Shown here piece by piece: positions 11,901 through 23,985 of a DNA stretch of 64,000 bases; the first letter of the stretch is position 1; each line of letters starts with the position of its first letter. Made by a program: the position numbers and the translations under genes. This stretch comes from Casuarius casuarius (taxonomy: Eukaryota > Chordata > Aves > Casuariiformes > Casuariidae), in the NCBI GenBank assembly GCA_003342895.1, contig PTFA01000365.1:584784-648783 (forward strand), given 5' to 3'. The notes below the pieces were generated by a model. The model searched no databases. It was not told the DNA's origin and was given only the letters and a program-made list of their open reading frames with translations.

Positions 11901-13920
11901 CTGTCTACAAAATGATAACTAAAAAAACCCTAAAATGTCACAGTGCAGCCCAGTACAACTTTTGGAGATGTTGTCATTCCAGATACCATGGGAAATAAAA
12001 AAACTATTTAGTTACCATGGAAATAGGGTTTCTACCTGTGGAACATAAAATGCCCAGCTAACTTAGGTAAGTTATTGTTGGATGAGCAGAGTAGCTTGAT
12101 GGCAAAGGTAGCATTCAGTATGAGAAAAGTTGTCAACATCTGTCTACTTACTTTAGGATGACAGATTGCATGGAAAACAGAAGCCAACATTGTCATCGAC
12201 TTAGTAGAGATGCAGATGACCTAGAAATACATTTGTTTATTCAACCCCTTGAAGCTACTGCTACAACCAGTGGAGCTGGTTTTAGCAAGAGTGGAAAATC
12301 TGTGGGGAAGAATGCAAATGCTAAAAAGCCAGACAAGCTAGAGCAATCCAGTAACTGTGTATTTTCAGTCAAATAATTTTCAGCAGTAGTTCAATTTCAT
12401 CCATGAATGTATTCCTTGATGGCAACAAGATGGCACTAGAAAAAAATTATTATCTCCTAAACCTACCTTGGGAGCTAATTAGAGAGGAGATGCCATTATT
12501 GCCACCGTACCATGTGGTGGGTACTGTCTGTGCCCCTGCTTATCGTGGTGCAAAACCTCGCCTCCTGCACTCACTGGGGCTGGATCTGGGCCTGATTCTG
12601 TTCTCAGTCAGCAGTTGTAAGTGCAGAGTGACTTTTGGATATATACTGTTGGCAACAGGTGATTCTATAGAGCAAATGGGGTCATAAATGCATTGGTTAC
12701 CATAAGAACATATTAAAAAGGCTTACTGTTACACTGATTTTAATAAAAGTGTAAATTCAGGAGAGGATGGAATAAAGATACAAGTATTTTAAGTCAGTAT
12801 GATCTGAGTTGAGCAGCTTTTGATGACAAAATATTTACAGTCAAATTACAAACATAAGCCATTGCATAATGTGGGTCCAGTGTGCTTCCTCATGGCTTGG
12901 CCCTTCTTACATGTCGCAGCAGTCTGTGCTGAACCCTTGAGAGCACTGAGTGTCGTTAACTGTTTTGTAGGAAACTCATAGACTTGGTCTGTAAACTACT
13001 TCGGCTTCCTATATTAAAAATTAGAGCAGTTAGAAGTTATAAATAATAAAATTTGGTCAAGTTCTAGAATTCCGTGCCAGTTGTTCTAATCCTGATAGTT
13101 AATGTTAATCTTTCTTACAATGTAAATAAACATACTGTTTATTCAGTGACATTGCTGAAGCCAGCAGGATTAGTGCAATGACAAAAAAGGAAGTATAAAA
13201 AGCAAATCATGCTGGAAGATATTGGGAGCTCCTCAGAAGCAATGAGGTAGGAAAAATTGGGATTGTCTTAGAAGGACGACAGCCATTTCAACTGAACAGA
13301 TTACAGCAGTGATTAGGCCTGAAGGGAGCTCTGTTCTTCTGCTCAGAAAGCAACCTGAGACTTTAAAAAAGGATTTCTCTTAAGGAGATNCAACAGGGCA
13401 CTCAAGGAACAACCTGGGAAGGGGACACCAACAGGCTAAAAAGTTGGAATTTGGGAATATGTCACCAGAACCTCAGAATTTCATATATGCTGAGTATAGT
13501 AAATAGAGAAGTGGATTCAAATCTTACTAGCCATTGCTGCCACATAAACAAAAAGATAACTAAGGTTCTGTGAAAAATTCCAGCATAATCAACATTCAGG
13601 TTGGTTTCTTCAGGAACTTGCTGAGTATATTATGTTCTCTCTAGTGAATAGTCTCTTCCACATATTACNCTAGAATTATCCATGCTATTTTATGGCTTAC
13701 AGATATTTATAATAATGACATATAATATGTTATAGAACCATGTGCTAAATCTGGAAATTCAAAAATTTTTCCATTATTCCTAGGTACCTTAAAAATGCAT
13801 TTCAATGGTAAACATTGCTTATATTTCTCTTTTTAAAATGTAGATGCAGAATTGATATTTTTGTTATCTACTTGAAGTTGTGTAACGGAATATAGCAGAT
13901 TTTATAGATGCATATGTATC

Positions 13921-13954
13921 CTTTATTAAAGGATAAAGGATACCTTTAATAAAG
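13921..13954. repeat. Perfect 12-bp inverted repeat, 10-nt loop
   Basis: CTTTATTAAAGG (13921-13932) and CCTTTAATAAAG (13943-13954) are exact reverse complements around ATAAAGGATA. Confidence 0.9.
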
Positions 13955-13968
13955 TAAAACATGCTTTG

Positions 13969-13984
13969 AAGGATATATATCCTT
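13969..13984. repeat. Perfect 16-bp palindrome
   Basis: AAGGATATATATCCTT is its own reverse complement, 14 bases after the preceding inverted repeat. Confidence 0.9.
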
Positions 13985-15074
13985 AACGCTTAAGCAACTT
14001 CTTGGGGGCACACATCAGTCCGAATGAGAAAGAACTGTTTCTTCCACACTGAAGGAAATGCTGAATTTTGCTACCGAAGGAGTACTGTTCCTACAGCGCC
14101 TTGATCTGCCCCAGTCAGGGAAACCAGACTAGGATTTCTTTTGCAAACGTGTCGCTTCCTGAGCCGTGCTAACATCTGGGTGAGTGCAAAGAAAGCCTAA
14201 GTGCCCAGGCCACCCCCAAGGAAGTCAGGAGAGGAGCTCCTCTCCAGCTGCCCCATTAATGGGACTGAGCCCAGAGTGGTGCTCCTCAGGCCATGGTTAC
14301 ATCAGATTGGCACATTACTCATGGGTACAAATTTGATCAGGACTAGCTGTGGGCACACAACCGCACTGCAGTCGAATGATCCATAGTATGTGCCCTGGAG
14401 CTTATGCCAGCTTTATGCTTTTACACTGTCTTTGTGCCAGCTGCAGAAGGACAGATGATACCTCATCTGGCATAAAGCCTGCAAATGCCAAAGTATTCTG
14501 TGAAAAATGCTGAATCCATCTGAAACTACCAAATGAGCTTATGCTGGTTCTGTGCTCTGTGCCATGGAGCTGAAGCACTTTTGAACTTGCACCAGGAACC
14601 CTAGTAGTCTAGATCCACTACGCTGAATCTTGGCCTTTGCATTATTCAGAACCATGATGCTTACTCCTCTGATGTTAAATATTAAATTTTTAGACGCTAT
14701 TGCTCAGATTTACATCTGCAGAGCTATTCTTCCTTATTAAAAGCTTTGTCTACTCAGGAAAAAGAAGATGCATGAAAGCCTCTCGNAGACTGTACCTTAG
14801 ACTGTTGCTCTGGCGCTTTGAATTGTTACGGTGAAGTATAATCCTAAGACTCCAGGTAAAAGTACGAATGAGAACAATTCCAAACATCTGCTTTGCTATG
14901 CACTATACTATCTAATAAAAATGTAAATGATCTCTGTAATATAGTGCACAGTGAAAAATTAAACAGTTTATCTCATTACATCTGTCTCACATTTTATGTG
15001 CTCCAGTAGAGTATTACTTTTTCTAGCCATAGATTGTTTTTACACTACTGTGTACTTTCATATGTAAATCTCAA

Positions 15075-15215
15075 ACCCTTCACAAGGCAGGTATATATTA
15101 TTAAACAGTACTTGGTGAAGGAAAGGCACAGTGAAGCTGTGAGCAGCCCAGTATCAAAAGGTGACTATAACAGTGCCAGAAAGTGAATTCACATGTCCTG
15201 ACCATGTATCATAAT
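15075..15215 (-). mobile_element. MIR-like SINE relic
   Basis: AAGGAAAGGCACAGTGAAGC followed by AGTGCCAGAAAGTGAATTCA and CATGTCCTGACC follows the reverse-strand MIR order (gaaactgaggcacag ... gtggcagag ... cctgac). Very decayed. Confidence 0.5.
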
Positions 15216-17169
15216 CACAAGACCATTAAAGCATTACATGCTGATTTTCTCTCAGGTATTCTACTGCTAAGTGTAATAACAATAAGATGCAAAGCAATAT
15301 TCTGAGTTGAGCAAGTGAATGCAACAACAATAAAAGCTGAAAGCCCTCTAGGCAATTTGCATATATTTCAGTGTGGAATACGCCCTTTTCTGAAGAAGAT
15401 TAAGCTTTCATCTTTTAAGCTTTGGAAAGAAAGAAATAGTCCTCAACTGAAAAAAAAATTTTCAAACTTTCTATTACAAGGACACTGTATTTTAAGGAAA
15501 AGTATCACATTTGTTAACCACAATGACTCTTGGCTAAAATAGAAAAAGAGAAAAAAAGGACTTTTTGGTTTTCAGTACAAACATGATATCTAAAAAAGGA
15601 TGGAAGAAAATTAGAAAGGCACCATTTGATAGAAACTGAAGAATCCCCATATATTATTTAATCTAATATCACGCACATAGGAATGAGGAAAATAACTGCA
15701 ACATAAAAATATTAAACTCCTAGTGCTAATGAACTCAAAGTGTCTAACATATGACTTGCAGGGAAACAGATTACTTAATTCAGAAGACTGAGAAATTACT
15801 CGATCATTGTGTATCCGTACTTAGATATAGCAGNTACATCAGGGAGCTTTTCTGCCTCAGTAACAAATGAATAACAAGATCCAATGACTGGCAGCTGACA
15901 CAGAATGAATTCAGTCTCTATATGAGATTCAATTTCCAAGCTTTGTGGATATAATTTCACCAGAAGAGACAAAGTTTTCACTATTGCTTAGAGGCTTTAA
16001 AATGCATATTTTAAATATGCTTTAAAGCATCCTCTGAATTAAACTCTCTGCTTATATGTGCAAAGTATAGGGGTTTATAGTCAGGTTGGATAGTCAGGGT
16101 GGTCTCTTTCAGCTTTGCTCTCTGTGAACTGATTAATGTTTCTGTTCATTTTCTTCCTTAGGGAGCCATGGAGGCAAGAAGCTTGTCTGCATTTCCCTCA
16201 AGGTGCTCACAACACATACAGTTTTGCTGTAAGACAATGATTATAGTAAAACCTCACTCTCCAGAGCTTTAGCTGATTGCCTGCANGGATCAAGAGGGAT
16301 TTTTTTCTTCACTATCTGTTAGCTAGTGATAGACTTGGGNATTATTTTTCGCTATCTTCTCAAGCTTCAGAAATTGTTCATAACTGGAGATGAGTGATAG
16401 TGTATTCTGAGGTGGAAAAGAAAATCTTGTTTCTTAGATAGTATCTTGCCCACATGTTTGAGGTCACAGTGATTAACAAATCTGAGATACAAAGGGTAGT
16501 TTTTCCCAAGGACATTTTGACAGGAACCGTGGGGAACTTTTGTCCATTTCTAAATTACAGAGAATAATTTAATTGCTGTAATAATCTAGAAATTTATTAC
16601 TTAATCACTTCCATGCCACTGCAGAAAACTTAGACATCGGTCCTTTATGATAAAATCTAATGACTGAAAAGCTTTCCTCGGTTGCTAATATTGAGGTGGT
16701 TAGGTGAAAGGTGATGGGATGTGACATACAGGAGGGCTCAGCAGAGTAACAACCTCAGCTGATCACACCCTCTAAGAAAAGTAGTCCCGCTGATTTCAAT
16801 AACACTATTCTTAAAATAGTGCACAGGAGGCCTACCAAATGTGGATGGAATTTGCAATATTGAACCCATAAAAAAAGAAATAGACCATTTTGCTGTGTGC
16901 TTAGTAATTCACTGGCCAGGCTTTTTCCTGTTTTCCACTGTAACATAACTGTTAGTTTTAACAAAACCGTTTTGTCTAAGGCAGAATAATTTCTTTATAG
17001 CAATGAAGTGAGGTTTTGTTCATAGTTCTTTATTTCTGTGTATGTATAAAGTTGCTGAACTTCCGCTGCTGGATAAAATTATCCATCATGAAAATACAAT
17101 TAGAAAAGTTCAGAATCATGATATTTTGGCATTGTTGGACATTTCTGTTTCATTGCTGGGATGTGTGAT

Positions 17170-17187
17170 ACATATATATATATATTT
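17170..17187. repeat. Short (TA)n tract
   Basis: ACATATATATATATATTT, a small dinucleotide run in intergenic sequence. Confidence 0.7.
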
Positions 17188-20100
17188 CTGTGTGTATGTA
17201 AATATATCGCTCCTTTTGGTATTAATAACTGTATGTTCTACTAGAAGTTTTCATACCTTCTGAAATAAACACTTCAAACTCAAAGAATAGTACATTACAT
17301 TACAGTTAAATGAATGGATAACAATGTGGTATATGTGTAAATTAAATATGAGGAAAATATAGGACATTATATTAATATAATAGATCCTTATTTTTTTAAA
17401 TTCAGAAGCACTGTATAGATCAGTGGGCATATTAAACCATTATTTTACTGTTCTGACTGTGGGTTGATTCAAAGGAAGTGGCAGAATTTATGCAGCTCTT
17501 CAGTTGTCAAGACTTGGGTTGGGACTCACTCAGGTGAATATGGGGGCTTAATGGCTTTTAATGGTACAAGCAGCCTGNAGTATTCACTCATACTGTCTGA
17601 GTGATCTGACTTGTAAGTCAGGAACAATATGACTTGAACTAAATGGAATGGCACTGCAGTAAAAAGGCTGTAACATCAGAATGAGATGTTCCAGCAAACT
17701 TCCCTTGAAAGCTGTAATTTCTTTACTCTCGTCAAAAACAGCCATGTGTAAAAGTGGAAAGTAATATTTAGATCAGTCTTACTACTTTGATTTCTATGAG
17801 AATGACATATGTCTGGACTTCAGTGAATTTGCCTCACCCAAGTATAGTGTTTGAATCTATTTACTAAGCATCAGAGCTTTAATTATAAAGCTCTTTGTTT
17901 AAGGTTCTGTAGTCTCCTTAGCCCAGAGAGTGGAAGTGACAGAGATAACAAACTTTTTTTACCTAGAATAAAATGCCCACAAGCCAGATGTATTGACATA
18001 ATAATGGTGGAGTGACTCAAGGACACATAATTGTTTGAAAGAATGGAATGGGCAGACCTTTACCTGCTACTACATGGCAATTCTCCTTCCAAGTGAAACA
18101 AAAGTCTGTTCTAAGCAAAAATGACAGTTAAAACTGAGGTTTTAGAGAACAGCACAATCCTGAAAAACAGGAAAGGAGCACTGAAAATCTACGGATGGAA
18201 TAAAGAAGCTTCAGAGAAGGAAAAATGGTGAGCTTAGAAAACAAAAGTACCTATGGTTCTATTTCTGCCAATCCATGTGCTCGTTCTTACAGATACATAG
18301 TAACTTAGGCCACTATTTATTATTGACTTCATTTTGAGTAACTGGAATCCCAGTAAGATTTCACATCCAAACTCTCTTTCCATCTCGTTGACAAGAACTG
18401 CAAACTACTTCTGAATAAAAGATCAGTACAAAAGGAGTCTGTCAATATTTTTTCACAAGCATGAAGACTGCTGTTAAAGTACCTGCCAGCTTTTGAAGAC
18501 TATGAATAGAGACAGCTGGAGAGGAAATAAGTGCCTGTCTTACAGTTCTACTGGAATATACTGGGCTCTGAGCCAATTTCTAAATTGAAGTCAATAGCAT
18601 CGCATGTGGCATAAGCCAGTGCAGACTTTACTCTTGAAAACTATAAGTTTCAGGGTGGGTAAAAAAATAGATTCTATCCTTCCTAATCTTTGCACATATA
18701 CTTGATATTGCAACAGAACTGGAAAATGTCCATGTGTGATATAATCACTTCATATCTGAAGTTTACCTGTTTACTTTGACACTACAATTTCTTTTAGTCA
18801 TTAAATTTGCATACTTCATAGAAAAGAATCATGAAAATATTGAATGGCCTCTAAGTCAATAAGCTCAGCTGAACTCTAAGTAATCTGTGTACCAGTAGTG
18901 TACTGTACAATACCATAACTATGGCACAATCAGGAGCCTCCTACTGAAAGGAAGTCTTGCTTTAAATAGAGGAATTAGAGATGACTATATTTAGGTTTCT
19001 GTACACACGGGGTGGTCTTTGACATCAAAGATTGATACTTAAACGGTTTAGGGTGGAGACACACCCTGTTGTGACCACCTGCACAATGTGTGTAATTAAT
19101 GGCGGAAAAGAACCTTTGCCTTCATTCTTCTTGANCTCTTCTGATCCTTTACAATCGCAATGTGAAAACAGAGGGAAAAGTTAAAAGGACTTACTAAAAC
19201 TGTGAGCTTGGGCTCAGTCCCACTGCAGTTCAAACAGCTAAATTCAGAGCCTTTGCACTTCAGGGATCAGGTGCTGCATGAGTACTTTTTCTCATGGCCA
19301 AAATTCCAAACAAGAATCATTAGATATAACTTTTGCATCTAGTCCTGACGGGTGTCAAGTAGCTTTTACTACTCTGAATCTTGAGTACAAGCAGAAGTGA
19401 ACCAGGTAATTATTTTCAAAGTGTTCACTATACAACATTACGCTCACGCCCAAATGAAGTCACTGCAAGTTGTTGGTGATCATCACCACGGCAAAATACT
19501 GTGATCTCCACCTGTTTAGTCAAAAGCAGAACTTCTCTAAATTGGAAGATCTTTTAAAGCACGCTTCGTTATCTCAGAGAGCCATCATCAGTACCTGGAA
19601 GAACTATGGCAGAGGTTCCCCACCAACAAAGTGAGCCTGACCAATGTAGTACATTATAGATGGGGTGAAGCCACTCTGCTGGACCTGCACTAGTCCTGTG
19701 CAGGATCAGTCTGGTGTATCCGCACAATACTCTCAGAAGCTCAGAAGGACATGTCATCAGCCCTGTAGTATGTACGGAGGAAGGAATAAGCAGCAGTCTC
19801 AATGCAATGGGGAGAGAAAAAAATAAACTCAGTGATCATGTCAACAGGAGCAATGATTACTCAATGAGGTCTGACTTATTATTGTAATAGTTCATGTTTA
19901 TTCTACAGTAGGGTATACAGACTCCCAAAGGGTACTTTTGTACCCATTGGATTAAATGTTCACAAACAAGAAAATGCTGAGCAAGGTATGAGTTTGTTTT
20001 AAACCAGCATAATAATATTGACTTCAAGGGTCTGANGCTAGTCACTGACTTGAAGGCTTTTTATTATTGACCAGATGTTACCAAATTTATGGTAAGCATA

Positions 20101-23100
20101 GAGATCAATATACACACATTCTAGACACAGCTGAAAATGATGCATTTCAGTAAAGCAGTTAGCCATAGCTATAAAAATATTTTCTTAAATGTTACAGAGA
20201 TGAAACACAAAAGGTTTATAGTCAATTTTAAAAGCATTCAAAAGTCTACGTGTCTGGGGAGAGGATATGTGCAAGCATAACTATATGCTGGGTACAGAGG
20301 GATGGGTGTAGGTGACATTTGGCTTTTCCATCTCACACTCATCCACTGATGAGCTCTTTATTTCTTCATTCCCCAAAACAGAATGTCCACATGCGTATTC
20401 TGGTACTTTTGTGGACAGTGCAACTGATAGAAGGCATTTGGCTATTTTTGAAAGTTTATATCTCAGCTTAAGCAAAGACATGTCTTTATATACATGATTT
20501 TCTCCTCACTAGATTGTAAACATCAGAAGAGATAGGCCTTCTGAAAAGGAAGACTACAATAGTCTTCTATCGTGGAAAACACGCCATCCTAAATATGAGG
20601 TTTACAAACAGATTCCAATACAATATATATCCCCCTTTTAAATGTAATCTTTTTTTTTCCTTTCCTAAATCTCATTATCACAATATGTTCTGTTATTCAA
20701 AATTTCCTTGGGAGGTTGGAGAAAGTACTTGAAAGTTAAGACATATCAAACTGTAGATTTCTATGCAGTTTTCATTCTGCACGTGTGTTATGAAACAGCT
20801 TTTGATTGCACGGCCTCACATCATTTTTGCAAAAGGCCCTTTCCATGCACAGTGCAATGGTGGGCCACGTCCTGTAGTCCTTTTATGAACTACCACAATC
20901 ATGATAGTTCTGTGAGTACCAGAAATGTCAAATCAGGTCCTAAGTGGGGGAGGGACAGCATCAGGCTGGCTACTGTGTATTGTCTTACATTAACTCCAGT
21001 AAACCACTGTTAAATAAAAATCATCAAAAATGTATGAATAATTGTGAATGGAGNACAGATTGAAAAGCTTCTGGCTCACACAGCTGCAGAGTGTGTGACT
21101 TATCAAGGATTTGATAGGAAAAAGTTACCATGGGAATTGTAAAGCATTGTTCATAGCTGACTCCAACTTTGATTGTTGTACTCTCATTACAGCTTTTGTT
21201 TCACTGTAAAGTACAGTTATTAAATGCCAGCTTGGAACAAAGAGGTATCTACATTCAAGAATTGAGTTCAAATAAATTCTATTTTTTAGAAATGTCACTG
21301 CTTTAAGCTAGGAAAAAGATTTTCTCTATTACTATTTTGAAAAACACTAAATATTTTAGTATAAATTTACTATGTGTATAGAACATAAGCAGTTTGCCAT
21401 TAAAATGGTTAAATACCATTCCTGGACATTTTTATAAGCCACTGTGAGCACAGTAGCTGACGGCTGCAAAAAGCTGTCTGAACTGATATGCCTTCTGTAA
21501 GAAGACAAGCATAAGGGAATAGCTCCATACCTCCAAGCTGTTCATTCCTTTTCTTCGGGTCTCTCTCCATTAAATTTAATACAAAAATCAATACAAATTA
21601 ACTGCATGTTCAAAAAAATCCACAGAAAATTGTTACAAGCATTATAACAAGTATTCGTGTAATTTCTGATAGCTGATGCTTTACCCTGTGTATGGCTTGT
21701 GTATTAATCTGAAAACAGCATAAATGTTAGATCCATGAACTCTTGGACTCTTACAGACTCTGGTCCAAAGCGCATGGAAGTCAGTAACCTGTACACCATT
21801 GCATCTGATGCTGAAGTCCTGCATATTCCTTGCCTCAATTCCCCCCTCACAGAATGGTGTCAATATTATTTATAGCACAGGATCCAGTGACTGCTGATTT
21901 CTGCCATGTAAAAGGAATGTCTCTCTTGTGATTCTAATCAATATGTGTTGCTGNCCAGAAAACTAAACATACGCAGTGTATCACCTCCCTGAGTGCTCCA
22001 TAATTATTTNAACAAGGTGCTTCACCTCTTTATTTAGAGGATGGAGGATTGTATTCGCTGCCCTTTAAAAGACTAAAAAAAATGTATTTACAGTACTAAG
22101 TAATGTAACTACTGGTTGCTGCTAACTACGCTCCAAAAGAGATTGTAGTAAGGTCTCTATATGAATTAAGCTGAAGAGCATGAAAAAAAAAATCCAGGAA
22201 ACTAAATCTCTTACTGTTTGCTAAATTACAAAATCCAGTTCTTAAACTGAACTTGATTATCATTTATTAAATATTTGGACAGTTCCTTTTGCAGAGNGAT
22301 TTGATCTAGCTGAGCCTTCTAGGTGCTAGGGCTACATAAATGTTATCATTAAATCACAGGAGAGAAGAAAATTGTTTTTCAATATTGCAAACTCTAANGA
22401 TTTTGTAGTAGGTGTGATTGTATCACATATTTTCTTAAAGGCTTAGGATCAGTAACTACCATCTCAGGTACAAGGAGTACTTGAGCACTTATTTTACTCT
22501 CATGAATCTGGGGAGTTTGATTTTTGAACTCTTGCAATTAGCAGCATTGACTCTGTTAGCGCACTACATGCCATTATATTGGTGTACTGACCGAGGTGTT
22601 CACACAGGAATGGTCATCTGACTCCAGCGACAGCAACACCGACTTTTTTGTCCCAGGAGGACACCATTTTATTTAATGAGGAAATCGTCACCAGGATTTT
22701 AATTGTGTATATCTAAGTAGATATAAATATTCTGTATCTTTTCACAGGATTAGATTTAGGGAATGGGTACCAAATGTTGAAAATTACTCTAGAAGCAAGT
22801 CACACTGGATCTGTGGGAGTACTAAAAAGTCGAGTGAATGAACTTTAACTGATGGCATATTGCAGACGACAGAAAATGTCCGTACCTTACTCCGTCTGGC
22901 AGCCTATGTTTCTGATCCTTACCAGGGGCCAAAGGGACATCCTCCAGATGGCACGAAACACCAGCAGTCCCCCATCTGAGTGTCGATGCCTCACTCCTGC
23001 AGCACCCCTACACAGGATGTCGTCTGCTCTGGCGCGCAGCGCGGACNGGGTCCCGCGGCGGCAGGCCCGGGCCACGGCACCCTCTGTGCGGGGACGGGCG

Positions 23101-23148
23101 CCCGGCGGCCCCACAGCCGGGGCAACGCCCGCGGCCCCGCGCGCGGGG

Positions 23149-23172
23149 ACTACAACTCCCGCCATGCATTGC
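23149..23172 (+). promoter_or_regulatory. ZNF143/THAP11 (SBS-type) element 1
   Basis: ACTACAACTCCC followed by GCCATGCATTGCG closely resembles the extended ZNF143/THAP11 motif (ACTACAANTCCC...ATGCATTGCG). It lies about 190 bases before the gap. Confidence 0.7.
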
Positions 23173-23210
23173 GCCGCAGGGCCGCGCCTCGCCGCGGCCG
23201 CCCCCGCCGC

Positions 23211-23233
23211 ACTACATATCCCAGGAGGCCCTG
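23211..23233 (+). promoter_or_regulatory. ZNF143/THAP11-type element 2
   Basis: ACTACATATCCCAGGAGGCC followed by CTGCG is a second element of the same class and orientation, 62 bases downstream of the first. Confidence 0.6.
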
Positions 23234-23284
23234 CGGCGGGGCCGTCCGCGGGCCGCATGGTGCCGCCCGGGAGGCGGGGCTGTG

Positions 23285-23309
23285 GCGCATGCGCGCAGCG
23301 GGGCGGGGG
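23285..23309 (+). promoter_or_regulatory. NRF1 site and adjacent GC box
   Basis: GCGCATGCGC (23285-23294) is the palindromic NRF1 core, followed by GGGGCGGGGG, an SP/KLF GC box (about 23299-23309). Such pairs usually lie within 100 bases of the start site, placing the PLEKHA1 start at or just inside the gap. Confidence 0.7.
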
Positions 23310-23338
23310 CTTCGGCGGTGTCGCCGCGGTCGGTGGTG

Positions 23339-23618
23339 NNNNNNNNNNNNNNNNNNNNNNNNNNNNNNNNNNNNNNNNNNNNNNNNNNNNNNNNNNNNNN
23401 NNNNNNNNNNNNNNNNNNNNNNNNNNNNNNNNNNNNNNNNNNNNNNNNNNNNNNNNNNNNNNNNNNNNNNNNNNNNNNNNNNNNNNNNNNNNNNNNNNNN
23501 NNNNNNNNNNNNNNNNNNNNNNNNNNNNNNNNNNNNNNNNNNNNNNNNNNNNNNNNNNNNNNNNNNNNNNNNNNNNNNNNNNNNNNNNNNNNNNNNNNNN
23601 NNNNNNNNNNNNNNNNNN
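23339..23618. other. Assembly gap of 280 N
   Basis: A run of 280 N flanked by CpG-rich sequence. It probably covers the PLEKHA1 transcription start, exon 1 and its splice donor. Any ORF reading through it is an artefact. Confidence 0.97.
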
Positions 23619-23758
23619 GGGGAAGTACCTCGTTTATTTTCTTTCTTCCTGTCTTCCTCGATGTTTGACCAAGCAAGGCACTGTCCTTTCCCTCCAGCGC
23701 CTCTGCCTTTGTGTGGCTCCCCGTGTCATAATCGTTCCGTGCCTCCTTTTCTCTCCCT

Positions 23759-23985
23759 TCTCTCTTTTTTTTTTTTTTTCCTCCTTCCTTCCTTTTCTCG
23801 TTTTCTCCCGAAATCACTGCCCGAGTGTGGGGCTCTCCAAGGGGTTTCGCCTCTGGGGGGAGTGTATAGGAGGCTGCGGTGTAATTACCCCGGTGAGCAG
23901 TCAGGGCTCTGTCACATCCCCAGCGGTAAGAGGATGATCTCATTACCCTTTTTTTTTTTTTCTTTCTTCTTCTTCTTCTCAACTT
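23759..23985 (+). repeat. Poly-T and (CTT)n tracts after the CpG island
   Basis: A long T run at about 23765-23780 within a CT-rich block, and T12 plus CTT repeats at about 23949-23980. Low-complexity tracts close to the gap, likely in the first part of intron 1. Confidence 0.75.

Larger units (their letters stand above)
3300..22840. other. Intergenic region, no gene recognised
   Basis: About 19.5 kb with no supported exon on either strand. It holds three MIR-like relics (3690-3850, 5795-5985, 15075-15215), a cluster of palindromes at 13921-13984, and scattered fragments with the motif GACTTCAGTGGAGTTG. Open frames are short and without family resemblance. Human BTBD16, which precedes PLEKHA1, was not found. 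Enhancers or lncRNAs cannot be judged from sequence alone. Confidence 0.65.
23020..23338 (+). promoter_or_regulatory. PLEKHA1: CpG-island promoter of PLEKHA1
   Basis: The sequence switches sharply from AT-rich to very GC- and CpG-rich near 23020, up to the gap at 23339. It holds two ZNF143/THAP11-type elements, an NRF1 palindrome and a GC box, with no TATA box seen. A weaker GC-rich block continues at about 24030-24210. This is the classic composition of a housekeeping promoter. Position and strand fit PLEKHA1, whose first intron must begin near here. The exact start site cannot be given because of the gap. Confidence 0.85.

Noticed and set aside
12158..12687. Two consecutive + strand ORFs (72 and 94 aa)
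   Set aside because: Different frames, no splice pair, no family; text such as GGGCCTGATTCTG resembles an old interspersed repeat.
15796..15981. 61-aa minus-strand ORF that looks protein-like
   Set aside because: No clear acceptor or donor, and the length is within chance expectation.
21681..21863. 60-aa minus-strand ORF with exon-like composition
   Set aside because: No convincing splice acceptor and no recognisable homologue.
1..23000. BTBD16, expected upstream by human synteny
   Set aside because: No ORF on the + strand resembles a BTB or BACK domain; the exon-like ORFs are on the other strand.
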